Assembly: GCF_012927245.1 (NCBI RefSeq)
Contig: NZ_JABBGE010000014.1
Location: 62,001 to 126,000 of the forward strand
Source: Streptomyces sp. R302
Lineage (GTDB): Bacteria > Actinomycetota > Actinomycetes > Streptomycetales > Streptomycetaceae
Direction of reading: 5' to 3'
Length of the DNA stretch: 64,000 nt
Part shown: in pieces, positions 54,386 through 62,400 of the stretch
Position numbering within the stretch: the first letter of the stretch is position 1
How the letters are laid out: every line of letters begins with the position of its first letter
The notes under the pieces: generated by a model
Databases searched by the model: none
Told to the model about the DNA's origin: nothing
The model's input: only the letters and a program-made list of their open reading frames with translations
Program-made: the position numbers and the translations under genes

Positions 54386-55795
54386 TCATCGGCCGCTCCT
54401 CGTCCCGCGCCGCCCGCCGTGGTGCGGGGCGGGCCTTCCGGGCCGGGTCGCGGCCCGTCCGGCGGGCCGGACGCCGGGCCTCGCCCGCCCCCGTCCGAGC
54501 TTTTGTTGGCTGCCGTCGTGCTCCGCTCGCGGGAGCAGCGGCCTCGGTCCGGCGGTGCGGACTCCCCGCGTGCGGGTCCGGGTGCGCGTCCGGCCTCCGC
54601 GGGCGGGGGCGGCGCCCCGCCGCGCCGCCGCGGCGCGGTCCTGCTTCTCCTGGCGCAGACAGGCGCGCAGCGACTCGGGGTCGAGGCCTTCGTTGCACGC
54701 CTGGTGCAGCAGCCTCGCGAAGACGTACTCGGGATCGGCCTGGAGGGCGAGGCCGAGGGCGACGCGTGCGGTCGGTTCGTCGCCGGTCGACCAGGCGGCC
54801 CAGCCCGCGAGGGTCAGGGGCGCGGCGGCGTACTCCTCGTAGGGGGAGACACAGCGCCGGGCGAGGACGCGCCACAGCCGCAGGGCCGCGGCGCCTTCGG
54901 GGCCCTCCATCCATTCGGCGAGCCGGTCGCGGGTGGCGCGGTCCTGGAGCCCCAGGATCACGGCCGCCGCCTCGCCGGGGTCGACGCGGGCGTCGTCGTC
55001 CGCCTCGACCGCGGCCCGGCCCCGGCGGGCGCCGTCCTCCCCGATCCGGCGCGGCGGCTCGGCGAACCTGCCGAGGAGCCGGCCGGCGAGGGCCAGGGTG
55101 GTCTCGCGGAGCTCCGCCCGGGCGTGCTCCTCCGCGCCGTCGACGACGCGGGGGACGATCGCGGCCGCGGCCGCGTCGAGGGCGGCGCGCTGCTCCGTCT
55201 CGCCGGGTGCCCCGGTGGGCCTGAACGCGGCCTCCATTTCCCGCAGCGAGCCCCGTACCTGGATTCCCGCGTAGGCGGCGGCCGCCGCCATGACCGAGGT
55301 GCCGGCGAGGGCGAGCGGGGTGCCCTCCGGCGGGCAGCAGCGGGTGTCGGGGCAGCAGTACGAGAAGTGGCGGCCGCCGGAGATGCACAGCACCTCGTAG
55401 ACGGGGATGTCGAGGGCTCCGCAGGCGGTCCTGAGGCGCTGGGAGAGGGGCCTCAGCCGCTCGTGGACCTGGCGCGCGGTCTCGCCCGGCCGCGGGTCCT
55501 GGCAGAGGAAGCCGACGATGCCGTCCGGTGGCGTGGTGCGCTTGGCGGACGTCTCGACGAGGCATTCGGCGAGGTGGTCCGCGGTGGAGTCCCACTCGCC
55601 GGGCGAGCGGGGAATGCCGACCCTGATCCGGCCGCCGAAGCGGCCGTTCGCTCCGTGCAGGGCGACGAGCACGATCGAGTCGGTCGGGTGGAAGCCGAGC
55701 ACGAACGGCAGGGCGTCGGCGAGCTCGGAGGGGCTGCGCAGGGTGATCTGGCGGCCTCGGGTGGATGCGTTGATCTCGTGGTGGTTCGCGTTCAT
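54386..55795 (-). CDS. DUF4192 family protein with Arg-rich tail
   Basis: A 469-aa protein with the DUF4192 core (about 15-390): ITLRSPSELADALPFVLGFHPTDSIVLVALHG at the start, GGRHFSYCCPDTRCCPPEGTPL in the middle (a possible metal or redox cysteine cluster) and ALGLALQADPEYVFARLL near the end. The final 75 residues are Arg/Gly/Pro-rich with an RTRTRT run and look disordered. The family is widespread in actinobacteria and its function is unknown. The start is ATG 55795. It is divergent from the RecQ gene across a 141-nt region with DnaA-like boxes. Confidence 0.82.
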   Translation of the reverse strand: MNANHHEINASTRGRQITLRSPSELADALPFVLGFHPTDSIVLVALHGANGRFGGRIRVGIPRSPGEWDSTADHLAECLVETSAKRTTPPDGIVGFLCQDPRPGETARQVHERLRPLSQRLRTACGALDIPVYEVLCISGGRHFSYCCPDTRCCPPEGTPLALAGTSVMAAAAAYAGIQVRGSLREMEAAFRPTGAPGETEQRAALDAAAAAIVPRVVDGAEEHARAELRETTLALAGRLLGRFAEPPRRIGEDGARRGRAAVEADDDARVDPGEAAAVILGLQDRATRDRLAEWMEGPEGAAALRLWRVLARRCVSPYEEYAAAPLTLAGWAAWSTGDEPTARVALGLALQADPEYVFARLLHQACNEGLDPESLRACLRQEKQDRAAAARRGAAPARGGRTRTRTRTRGVRTAGPRPLLPRAEHDGSQQKLGRGRARPGVRPAGRAATRPGRPAPHHGGRRGTRSGR

Positions 55796-55835
55796 GGCGA
55801 GGACCGTCTCGTGATCTCCGATTTCCGACAACCCC

Positions 55836-55886
55836 TGTGGATAACTCTGTAGATACAGTCTGATGATCCGATATGCACTGTCCACA
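55836..55886. promoter_or_regulatory. Two DnaA-box-like sites and a palindrome
   Basis: TTATCCACA (reverse, 55836-55844) and CTGTCCACA (forward, 55878-55886) face each other. The first equals the E. coli DnaA consensus and the second differs by one base from the Streptomyces one (TTGTCCACA). CTGTAGATACAG (55847-55858) lies between them. Confidence 0.55.
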
Positions 55887-55936
55887 GATCGCCGCCTCGT
55901 TCGCCGAATGTCCGAGGCATCGGGTTGCATGGACGC

Positions 55937-58120
55937 ATGACCCACGCAGACCCCCCGGAAGACCGCGCCGCGCTCCGCGCCACCGCCGACGTCGTACTGG
56001 CCCGACTCGTCGGAGACCCGACCGGCACGGCGAGACTCCGCGAGGACCAGTGGCGCGCCATCGAGGCGCTGGTCGCCGACCACCGCCGGGCACTGGTGGT
56101 GCAGCGGACCGGCTGGGGCAAGTCCGCCGTCTACTTCGTCGCGACCTCCCTGCTGCGCGAGCGCGGCAGCGGCCCCACGGTCATCGTCTCCCCGCTGCTC
56201 GCCCTCATGCGCAACCAGGTGGACGCGGCGGCCCGGGCGGGCATCCGCGCCCGCACGATCAACTCGTCGAACACCGAGGAGTGGGAGAGCGTCCACGACG
56301 AGGTCGCGGCCGGCGAGGTCGACGTCCTGCTCGTCTCCCCCGAGCGGCTCAACAACCCGGACTTCCGCGACCAGGTCCTGCCGCGGCTGGCCGCCGCCAC
56401 GGGTCTCCTCGTGGTGGACGAGGCCCACTGCATCTCCGACTGGGGTCACGACTTCAGGCCGGACTACCGGCGGCTGCGCACCATGCTGGCCGACCTCCCG
56501 GCCGGCGTGCCGGTGCTCGCCACCACCGCGACGGCGAACGCCCGGGTGACCGCGGACGTCGCCGAGCAGCTCGGCACCGGCGCGGGCACCGACGCCCTCG
56601 TCCTGCGCGGCCCGCTGGACCGCGAGTCCCTCAGCCTCGGCGTGGTCACCCTGCCGGACGCGGCCCACCGGCTGGCCTGGCTCGCCGACCACCTCGACGA
56701 GCTGCCCGGCTCCGGGATCATCTACACGCTGACCGTCGCGGCCGCCGAGGAGGTCACCGCCTACCTCCGCCAGTGCGGCCACACGGTCGCCTCGTACACG
56801 GGGCGGACGGAGAACGCGGACCGCCAGCAGGCCGAGGACGACCTGCTGGCGAACCGCGTCAAGGCGCTGGTGGCGACCTCGGCGCTCGGCATGGGCTTCG
56901 ACAAGCCGGACCTCGGCTTCGTCGTCCACCTCGGGTCGCCGTCCTCGCCGATCGCCTACTACCAGCAGGTCGGCCGCGCCGGACGCGGCGTGGAGCACGC
57001 GGAGGTGCTGCTGCTCCCCGGCAAGGAGGACGAGGCGATCTGGCGGTACTTCGCCTCCGTCGCCTTCCCGCCCGAGGAGCAGGTGCGCCGGACCCTGGAC
57101 GTCCTCGCCGCCGCGGGCCGACCGCTGTCGCTGCCCGCCCTCGAGCCCCTGGTCGAGCTGCGCCGGACCCGACTGGAGACCATGCTCAAGGTCCTCGACG
57201 TGGACGGGGCCGTCCACCGGGTCAAGGGCGGCTGGGAGAGCACCGGCCGGCCCTGGGTCTACGACACCGAGCGGTACGCGTGGGTGGCCCGGCAGCGGTC
57301 GGCGGAGCAGCAGGCGATGCGCGAGTACGCCACCACGACGGGGTGCCGGATGGAGTTCCTGCGGCGCCGACTCGACGACGAGGAGGCCGCGCCCTGCGGC
57401 CGCTGCGACAACTGCGCGGGCCCGCGGTTCGACCCGAAGGTGACGGACGCGGCGCTGGACGCCGCCAAGGGCGAGCTGGGCCGCCCGGGCGTGGACGTGG
57501 AGCCCCGCCGGATGTGGCCGACGGGTCTGGCCGCCGCCGGCGTCGACCTGAAGGGTCGGATCCCGGCCGGTGAGCAGGCCTCCGGCGGCCGTGCCCTGGG
57601 GCGCCTCTCGGACATCGGCTGGGGGAACCGGCTCCGGCCGCTGCTGACCGACACGGCGCCGGACGGCCCGGTGCCGGACGACGTGGTGCAGGCGGTGGTC
57701 CAGGTGCTCGCCGACTGGGCGAAGGGGCCCGGTGGTTGGGCGTCCGGTGCCTCCGACGCGCCGGCCCGTCCCGCCGGGGTGGTGACCGTCGCCTCGCGCC
57801 GGCGGCCCGCCCTGGTCGGCTCGCTCGGTGCCCGGATCGCCGAGATCGGCCGGATGCCCCTGCTCGGAGCGGTGGAGTACGCCCCCGAGGCGGAGGACCT
57901 CCGTCTGTCGCGCACCAACAGCGCCCAGCGCGTCATCGGACTCCATCGGGCCCTGGAGATTCCGCCCGCGCTCGCGGAGCGGGTGGCCTCGGCGGGCGGC
58001 CCCGTACTCCTCGTGGACGACCTGTCCGACACGGGCTGGACCCTGGCCGTGGCCGCGCGGCTGCTGCGGCGCTCGGGAGCGGACGGAGTCTTTCCCCTGG
58101 TGCTGGCCGTCCAGGGATGA
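55937..58120 (+). CDS. RecQ-type helicase fused to a phosphoribosyltransferase-like domain
   Basis: A 727-aa protein. SF2 helicase motifs are present in order: RTGWGKSAVYF (I), SPLLALMRNQ (Ia), DEAHCISDWGHDFRPDYR (II and the RecQ aromatic loop), TATAN (III), TSALGMGFDKPD (V) and QQVGRAGR (VI). The zinc cluster Cys...CGRCDNC follows. Residues ~590-727 form an extra C-terminal domain with a PRPP-type loop VLLVDDLSDTGWT, as in ComF or phosphoribosyltransferases. It is a 3'-5' DNA unwinding enzyme in repair; the added domain's role is unknown. The ATG at 55937 has no good ribosome site. Confidence 0.88.
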   Translation: MTHADPPEDRAALRATADVVLARLVGDPTGTARLREDQWRAIEALVADHRRALVVQRTGWGKSAVYFVATSLLRERGSGPTVIVSPLLALMRNQVDAAARAGIRARTINSSNTEEWESVHDEVAAGEVDVLLVSPERLNNPDFRDQVLPRLAAATGLLVVDEAHCISDWGHDFRPDYRRLRTMLADLPAGVPVLATTATANARVTADVAEQLGTGAGTDALVLRGPLDRESLSLGVVTLPDAAHRLAWLADHLDELPGSGIIYTLTVAAAEEVTAYLRQCGHTVASYTGRTENADRQQAEDDLLANRVKALVATSALGMGFDKPDLGFVVHLGSPSSPIAYYQQVGRAGRGVEHAEVLLLPGKEDEAIWRYFASVAFPPEEQVRRTLDVLAAAGRPLSLPALEPLVELRRTRLETMLKVLDVDGAVHRVKGGWESTGRPWVYDTERYAWVARQRSAEQQAMREYATTTGCRMEFLRRRLDDEEAAPCGRCDNCAGPRFDPKVTDAALDAAKGELGRPGVDVEPRRMWPTGLAAAGVDLKGRIPAGEQASGGRALGRLSDIGWGNRLRPLLTDTAPDGPVPDDVVQAVVQVLADWAKGPGGWASGASDAPARPAGVVTVASRRRPALVGSLGARIAEIGRMPLLGAVEYAPEAEDLRLSRTNSAQRVIGLHRALEIPPALAERVASAGGPVLLVDDLSDTGWTLAVAARLLRRSGADGVFPLVLAVQG

Positions 58121-58348
58121 GAAGGGTCGGGGAACGGCGAGTGAATACCGGGTAACTGGGCAGGGATATCAGTGGCATAACGGTTCATTACCGTCAGCCG
58201 CCTCAATTGCTCGTTGCCGCCCCCGCTCGGGCCACGCCAGAATTGGGGAACCGCCCCACACGGCTCGAAGCGGTCCGGAAGGACTGTGCCGTGCTGCGCC
58301 CTCACCCGACCTTGCCCGCCTCGCGGGCGCGTATCCGAAGGGAGGACC

Positions 58349-58975
58349 GTGACCCTCGGATTCGCTCCGTCCGCCACCTCGCTCGGCTCGAACCCGGCCT
58401 CCGCGAGCCGTCTCGCCCGGATGCTGGAGCCGGCCGACTGGGCCGCGGCCGGAATTCCCTTGCTGGGCAGTCCTCGTGAGGTCGTGAGCGGACTGCACTC
58501 CCGCCATCGGCCGCAGCCCACGACCGCGGTCGTGGCGGTGCTCGACCACGAGGAGCGGCTCACCGCGAGCGCCTCGTTCACGCGTCGCCCCGGCCCCGCC
58601 GACGGCTGGGAGTTCCGGAACGCGCTCCTCGCCCATCTGCGGCGGGTGGTCCCGCACGACCTCCGTCGGCGCGCCCCCGTCCGGACGGCGGTGCTCGTCT
58701 ACTGCCGGGACGGCGACGAGCGCTGGACGGAGGAGGACGGGGCCTGGATGTGGGGGCTCCGGGACGCCTGCACGCTCCACGGGCTGCGGTGCGGCGCGTA
58801 CATCACCCTGACCAAGGCCGGCTGGCAGGTCTTCGGCGAGGGCCGGGGCGGCCGCCGGCCGAGCTCGGACTCCACGCCGCTGGCGTTGGGCGAGCCGACC
58901 GGCGAGCTCGGTCACCTCGCGCCGCGGACGGCGGGCGGGGCGGCCGAGCCGCTGCGCAGGGCAGCGGCGCGCTGA
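58349..58975 (+). CDS. Conserved protein of unknown function
   Basis: A 208-aa soluble protein I do not recognise. It begins TLGFAPSATSLGSNPASASRL; residues 60-180 look folded, with VVAVLDHEERLTASASFTRRP, a central APVRTAVLVYCRDGDERW strand and CTLHGLRCGAYITLTKAGW. A basic, polar tail follows. The GTG at 58349 has GGAGG five nt upstream, a decisive start. It follows recQ with a 228-nt gap and is probably expressed separately. Confidence 0.72.
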   Translation: MTLGFAPSATSLGSNPASASRLARMLEPADWAAAGIPLLGSPREVVSGLHSRHRPQPTTAVVAVLDHEERLTASASFTRRPGPADGWEFRNALLAHLRRVVPHDLRRRAPVRTAVLVYCRDGDERWTEEDGAWMWGLRDACTLHGLRCGAYITLTKAGWQVFGEGRGGRRPSSDSTPLALGEPTGELGHLAPRTAGGAAEPLRRAAAR

Positions 58976-58987
58976 ACTCCCCGGCCG

Positions 58988-59017
58988 CTCCGCCGGGCCG
59001 TTTCCGGTCCGGCGGAG
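58988..59017. terminator. 9-bp hairpin between convergent unknown genes
   Basis: CTCCGCCGG (58988-58996) pairs with CCGGCGGAG (59009-59017) across a 12-nt loop. Confidence 0.7.
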
Positions 59018-59026
59018 GCGCGACCG

Positions 59027-59635
59027 TCAGACTCCGGCGCCGAGGAGCGCGGTGACCCGCTCCGGGTCGCCGCAGACCACGAGCAGGGCACCCGCGCGGG
59101 ACCGGGCGACCGGCAGGGCGCGGGCGGCCACGTCGTCACCGCCGTTGACGGCGACGATCACCACGGGGCGGGCGGCCACCCGGTCCACCGAGGCGGCGTC
59201 CGCGAAGAACACGTCCTCGGCGGTGTCCTGTTGGGCCCAGTAGGACGCCTCACCGAAGGACAGCTCGTGCGCGGCCCACGGGTGGCGCTCGCCGGTGGTG
59301 AGCACCAGGACCTCGCCGGGCGCCCTGCCGCTGTCGAGCAGCAGGTCGAGGGCCTCCTCGGCGGCGTCGAGGGCACCGTCGGCCGGAGCCGGGATGAGCT
59401 GGAGTTGCGGGTTGTCGCCGCCGGAACGATTCTCCGGACGGTTCTTGGGTGCGGGCGGACCTGGCACGGGCCGCTGGGCCGGCGGCGCGGGGCGAGCCTG
59501 ACCGGGACGCGGGGAGGCCGCCGAACGGGGGCCGGGTACGGGACGTGGGGTCGGCGCGGGACGGCCGGCGGCCGCGGTGGCGCTAGGACCCTGGGCGCTC
59601 TCGTGAATCTGAGGCTCCTCGGGAGGGAGAGGCAT
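59027..59635 (-). CDS. Unknown protein; C-terminal half resembles a degenerate SF1 helicase tail
   Basis: A 202-aa protein. Residues 1-75 are a Pro/Ala-rich disordered region. Residues 80-202 form an alpha/beta domain: ALDLLLDSGRAPGEVLVLTTGE, then VDRVAARPVVIVAVNGG and LPVARSRAGALLVVCGDPERV. The last block has the shape of the UvrD-type motif VI region (TRAR..LVVVGD), but lacks the threonine and first arginine. The start is ATG 59635 without a ribosome site and may be leaderless. It lies 107 nt after rnhB in the same direction. The helicase link is a visual guess. Confidence 0.6.
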   Translation of the reverse strand: MPLPPEEPQIHESAQGPSATAAAGRPAPTPRPVPGPRSAASPRPGQARPAPPAQRPVPGPPAPKNRPENRSGGDNPQLQLIPAPADGALDAAEEALDLLLDSGRAPGEVLVLTTGERHPWAAHELSFGEASYWAQQDTAEDVFFADAASVDRVAARPVVIVAVNGGDDVAARALPVARSRAGALLVVCGDPERVTALLGAGV

Positions 59636-59742
59636 GGGTTGATGTCTATCAAATGCCGTTTCGGACGGCACCGTCGGGTGGGCGCACAGGGGCGCCCCCC
59701 GGCCCGCCGGGACCGCGTCGGTGAGGTCCCGGGACCGGAAGA

Positions 59743-60450
59743 TCAGAAGTCGAAGCCGAGTTGGCCCCCGCTCTGCAGAGCGGCCGCCTCGGCGGAGAGG
59801 CGGACCTTCTTGAGGTGGCGCCATCGGGGCATGGCGTCCAGGTAGGACCAGGAGAGCCGGTGGTACGGGGTGGGACCCAGCTCTTCGAGGACGGCCTTGT
59901 GGACGGGCGAAGGGTAGCCCGCGTTGGCGCCGAAGCCGTAGCCGGCGCAGCCGGGGGCGGCCTCCAGATCGGCCATCATGGCGTCCCGCCGCACCTTGGC
60001 GATCACCGAGGCGGCGGCGACGGCGATGCAGGACTGGTCGCCCTTGATCACCGTGCGCACCTGCCAGGGGCTGCCGAGGTAGTCGTGCTTGCCGTCGAGG
60101 ATCACCGCGTCGGGGCGGACCGGGAGGCCTTCGAGCGCCCGGACCGCCGCGAGGCGCAGGGCCGCGGTCATCCCGAGTTCGTCGATCTCCTGCGGGGACG
60201 CCTCGCCGAGCGCGTAGGCGGTCACCCAGCGCTCCAGCTCGGCGGCGAGGGCGGTACGCCGCTTCGGAGCGATCAGCTTGGAGTCGGTCAGGCCCTCGGG
60301 CGGACGGCGCAGGCCGGTGACGGCCGCGCACACGGTGACGGGCCCGGCCCATGCCCCGCGTCCGACCTCGTCCACCCCGGCGACGATCTTGGCGCCGGTG
60401 GTGGCTCGGAGCGACCGCTCGACGGTGTGGGTGGGAGGTTCGTACGGCAT
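59743..60450 (-). CDS. rnhB: Ribonuclease HII
   Basis: A 235-aa type 2 RNase H. The first catalytic block GVDEVGRGAWAGPV supplies Asp and Glu, TDSK follows, and ILDGKHDYL and the later DAMM region provide the other Asp residues. It cuts RNA at RNA-DNA junctions, including single ribonucleotides in DNA. The ATG at 60450 is chosen for its distance to the first motif; its AGGCG site is weak. The next gene downstream is the unknown gene at 59027. Confidence 0.95.
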   Translation of the reverse strand: MPYEPPTHTVERSLRATTGAKIVAGVDEVGRGAWAGPVTVCAAVTGLRRPPEGLTDSKLIAPKRRTALAAELERWVTAYALGEASPQEIDELGMTAALRLAAVRALEGLPVRPDAVILDGKHDYLGSPWQVRTVIKGDQSCIAVAAASVIAKVRRDAMMADLEAAPGCAGYGFGANAGYPSPVHKAVLEELGPTPYHRLSWSYLDAMPRWRHLKKVRLSAEAAALQSGGQLGFDF

Positions 60451-60534
60451 GGCGCCTGACAGGTTACGCCGCCTGGTACCGCGTGCGGTACCCGGATTCC
60501 CGTCAGGCACTCCTCTCCCGCGGCGCGGGCCCGG

Positions 60535-60720
60535 TCAGCCTGGTACCGAGCGGACCTGCGGCGCCATGATCCGGCCGAGGGCACCGGCCGTCTCGCCGTC
60601 GCCCTCTTCGCTGCCGCACACCTTCGAGATGCCGAAGACAGCGGTCTCGACCGTGGCACGGCGGGGTACGGCCGCCGCCGCGTCGCACTCGTGAAGGACC
60701 GCGCGCAGGGTGGGGCCGCT
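60535..60720 (-). other. Coding-like block without a start, possible gene remnant
   Basis: In the 330-nt gap 60451-60780 the reverse strand is open for 81 codons after the ADP-ribosylglycohydrolase stop. The last ~60 codons use Streptomyces-like codons (TLRAVLHECDAAAAV, VFGISKVCGSEEGDG) and end at TGA 60537-60535. No ATG, GTG or TTG start lies in a useful place. The opposite strand (ATG 60568 to 60694, 41 codons) also looks coding-like, so strand and status are unsettled. Confidence 0.3.
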
Positions 60721-60745
60721 GTCTCGTTGTCTGACGGCGGGAGAG

Positions 60746-60767
60746 TCCGGACCCGTGCGGGTCCGGA
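60746..60767 (-). terminator. 10-bp hairpin after the ADP-ribosylglycohydrolase gene
   Basis: TCCGGACCCG (60746-60755) and CGGGTCCGGA (60758-60767) with a 2-nt spacer, 13 nt past the stop. Confidence 0.75.
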
Positions 60768-60780
60768 ACCTCCGTCGCGT

Positions 60781-61695
60781 TCAGTTCCGGGCCGTCGCCG
60801 GCGGTACCCAGGAAGGAAGGGCCTCGGTCCGGTCCAGCCATTCGGCCGGGGGCGCGCCCGTGGCACCGGAGGCCACCACTCCACCGGCGATCGCACAGGT
60901 CGTGTCGACGTCCCCGCCGACCTGGGCCGTCGTCCAGAACGTCGTCTCGAAGTCGCCCAGGCCGCGGGCGGCCGACCAGAGGGCGAAGGGCACCGTGTCG
61001 TGGGCGCTGGTGCGCCGTCCGCTGCCGAGTACGGCGGCGACGGTCCCGGCGTCGCCGTAGTCCAGCATGTCGCGGGCCCGGCGCAGTCCCGCGCCGACCG
61101 CGCTGCGCGGGACCAGGGCGACGACCCCGTCGAGCAGCGCCTCCGGCGTGGGGGGACCGGCCGGATCGGCCGCGAGGGCGGCGGCCGCCGCGACGGCCAT
61201 GGCGCCGACCACGGCCTCGCGGTGCTGGTGGGTGGGGTAGGCGGAGATCTCGGCCTGATGGGTGGCCTGTTCGGGGTCGTCGGCGTACCAGGCGCCGAGC
61301 GGGGCGATGCGCATCGCGGCGCCGTTGCCCCAGGATCCCTGGCCGTTGAAGAGGGCCGCGGACAGCTCGCGCCAGTCGCCGCCTTCCCTGATCAGCCGGA
61401 GCATCCGGTTGACGGCGGGGCCGTAGCCGCGGTCGAAGTCGTGGTGGTCGGCGAAGGAGGCGGCCAGGGCGTCCTGGTCGATGCGGTCGTGTCGGGCGAG
61501 GACGGCCAGGACGGAGCAGGCCATCTCCGTGTCGTCGGTCCACTGCCAGGAACCCGGCGGCAGTTCGCGCCGCTTCAGCAGGGGGTAGTGCGCGGGGACG
61601 AAGAACTGGGAGCCCAGTGCGTCCCCCACGGCCAGTCCGCGCAGACTGGCGAGGGCGCGGTCGAAGCGCCGGTCGAATGAGGAGTCAGCGGTCAT
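60781..61695 (-). CDS. ADP-ribosylglycohydrolase (DraG family)
   Basis: A 304-aa all-helical hydrolase. The metal-binding blocks are GLAVGDALGSQF near the N-terminus, WQWTDDTEMA (WTDDT) and the C-terminal GGDVDTTCAIAGG. The two Mg2+ sites split ADP-ribose from proteins or small molecules. Its target is unknown. The ATG at 61695 has GAGTGG about 8 nt upstream. It is the third of three same-strand genes (ABC-F, histidine phosphatase, this one) separated by 33 and 12 nt, a likely operon. Confidence 0.9.
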   Translation of the reverse strand: MTADSSFDRRFDRALASLRGLAVGDALGSQFFVPAHYPLLKRRELPPGSWQWTDDTEMACSVLAVLARHDRIDQDALAASFADHHDFDRGYGPAVNRMLRLIREGGDWRELSAALFNGQGSWGNGAAMRIAPLGAWYADDPEQATHQAEISAYPTHQHREAVVGAMAVAAAAALAADPAGPPTPEALLDGVVALVPRSAVGAGLRRARDMLDYGDAGTVAAVLGSGRRTSAHDTVPFALWSAARGLGDFETTFWTTAQVGGDVDTTCAIAGGVVASGATGAPPAEWLDRTEALPSWVPPATARN

Positions 61696-61707
61696 CGGTG
61701 CGCCACT

Positions 61708-62367
61708 CTATCCGGTGGGACCGTACGGTTCCGGGGTACACCAGCGTTCGAACGGGCGGTCAAGTCGGTAGCGTCCGCCCTTCCCGAGCGTCAGGACCCG
61801 GGTCTCCGCGTTGCCCGGGTTCGACAGCGATTCGAATTCGGCGACGCTCCAGTGGAACCACCGCATGCAGAAGAGACGCATGGTCAGTCCATGGGTGATG
61901 AGCAGGACGTTCGGCGGATGGTCGGGCGCCTCGAAGCTGCGGTAGAGGCTCTCCAGGAACGCCCCGACCCGGTCGTACACATCGGCTCCGGACTCCCCTT
62001 GCGCGAAGCGGTAGAAGAAGTGGCCGTACGCGTCCCGGTAGACCTTCTGGAGGCGTACGTCCTCCCGGTCCTGCCAGTTGCCCCAGTCCTGCTCCCTCAG
62101 CCGGGGCTCCTCGCGGACCCTGACCTGCCCCGGTGGCAGCCGGAAGGCCTGCAGGGTCTCGTGGGTGCGGCGGTACGGCGAGACGTACACGCTGACCGCC
62201 TCGTCGCCGAAGAGCTCCCGGAGCTCCTCCCCCGTCGCCTCCGCCTGCCGCCGGCCGGTCGCAGTGAGCCGGAGGGCGTGGTCGGGCTCCCGTTCGTAGA
62301 CGGTGTCGTCGACGTTGCCTTCGGACTCCCCGTGCCGTACGAGGACGATGCGCCGCGGTCGTGCCAT
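61708..62367 (-). CDS. Histidine phosphatase (phosphoglycerate-mutase-like)
   Basis: A 219-aa protein of the histidine phosphatase superfamily. The RHG motif VLVRHGESEGN (His near residue 12) is the phospho-acceptor. YVSPYRRTHET gives a second Arg, and LLITHGLTMR supplies the second catalytic His. Insert REQDWGNWQDREDVRLQK is characteristic of an actinobacterial/yeast-like broad-specificity subgroup. The substrate is unknown; mutase activity is unlikely. The ATG at 62367 has AGGG seven nt upstream. Confidence 0.9.
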   Translation of the reverse strand: MARPRRIVLVRHGESEGNVDDTVYEREPDHALRLTATGRRQAEATGEELRELFGDEAVSVYVSPYRRTHETLQAFRLPPGQVRVREEPRLREQDWGNWQDREDVRLQKVYRDAYGHFFYRFAQGESGADVYDRVGAFLESLYRSFEAPDHPPNVLLITHGLTMRLFCMRWFHWSVAEFESLSNPGNAETRVLTLGKGGRYRLDRPFERWCTPEPYGPTG

Positions 62368-62400
62368 GGTCCGACCCTAGAGGGAGCCGCCCCGTGCGGC

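Noticed and set aside
51786..56093. Reverse open frame of more than 1400 codons across the Nudix, glycosidase and DUF4192 genes
   Set aside because: Ser/Pro/Arg-rich translation of the wrong frame; three well-supported genes occupy the same DNA.
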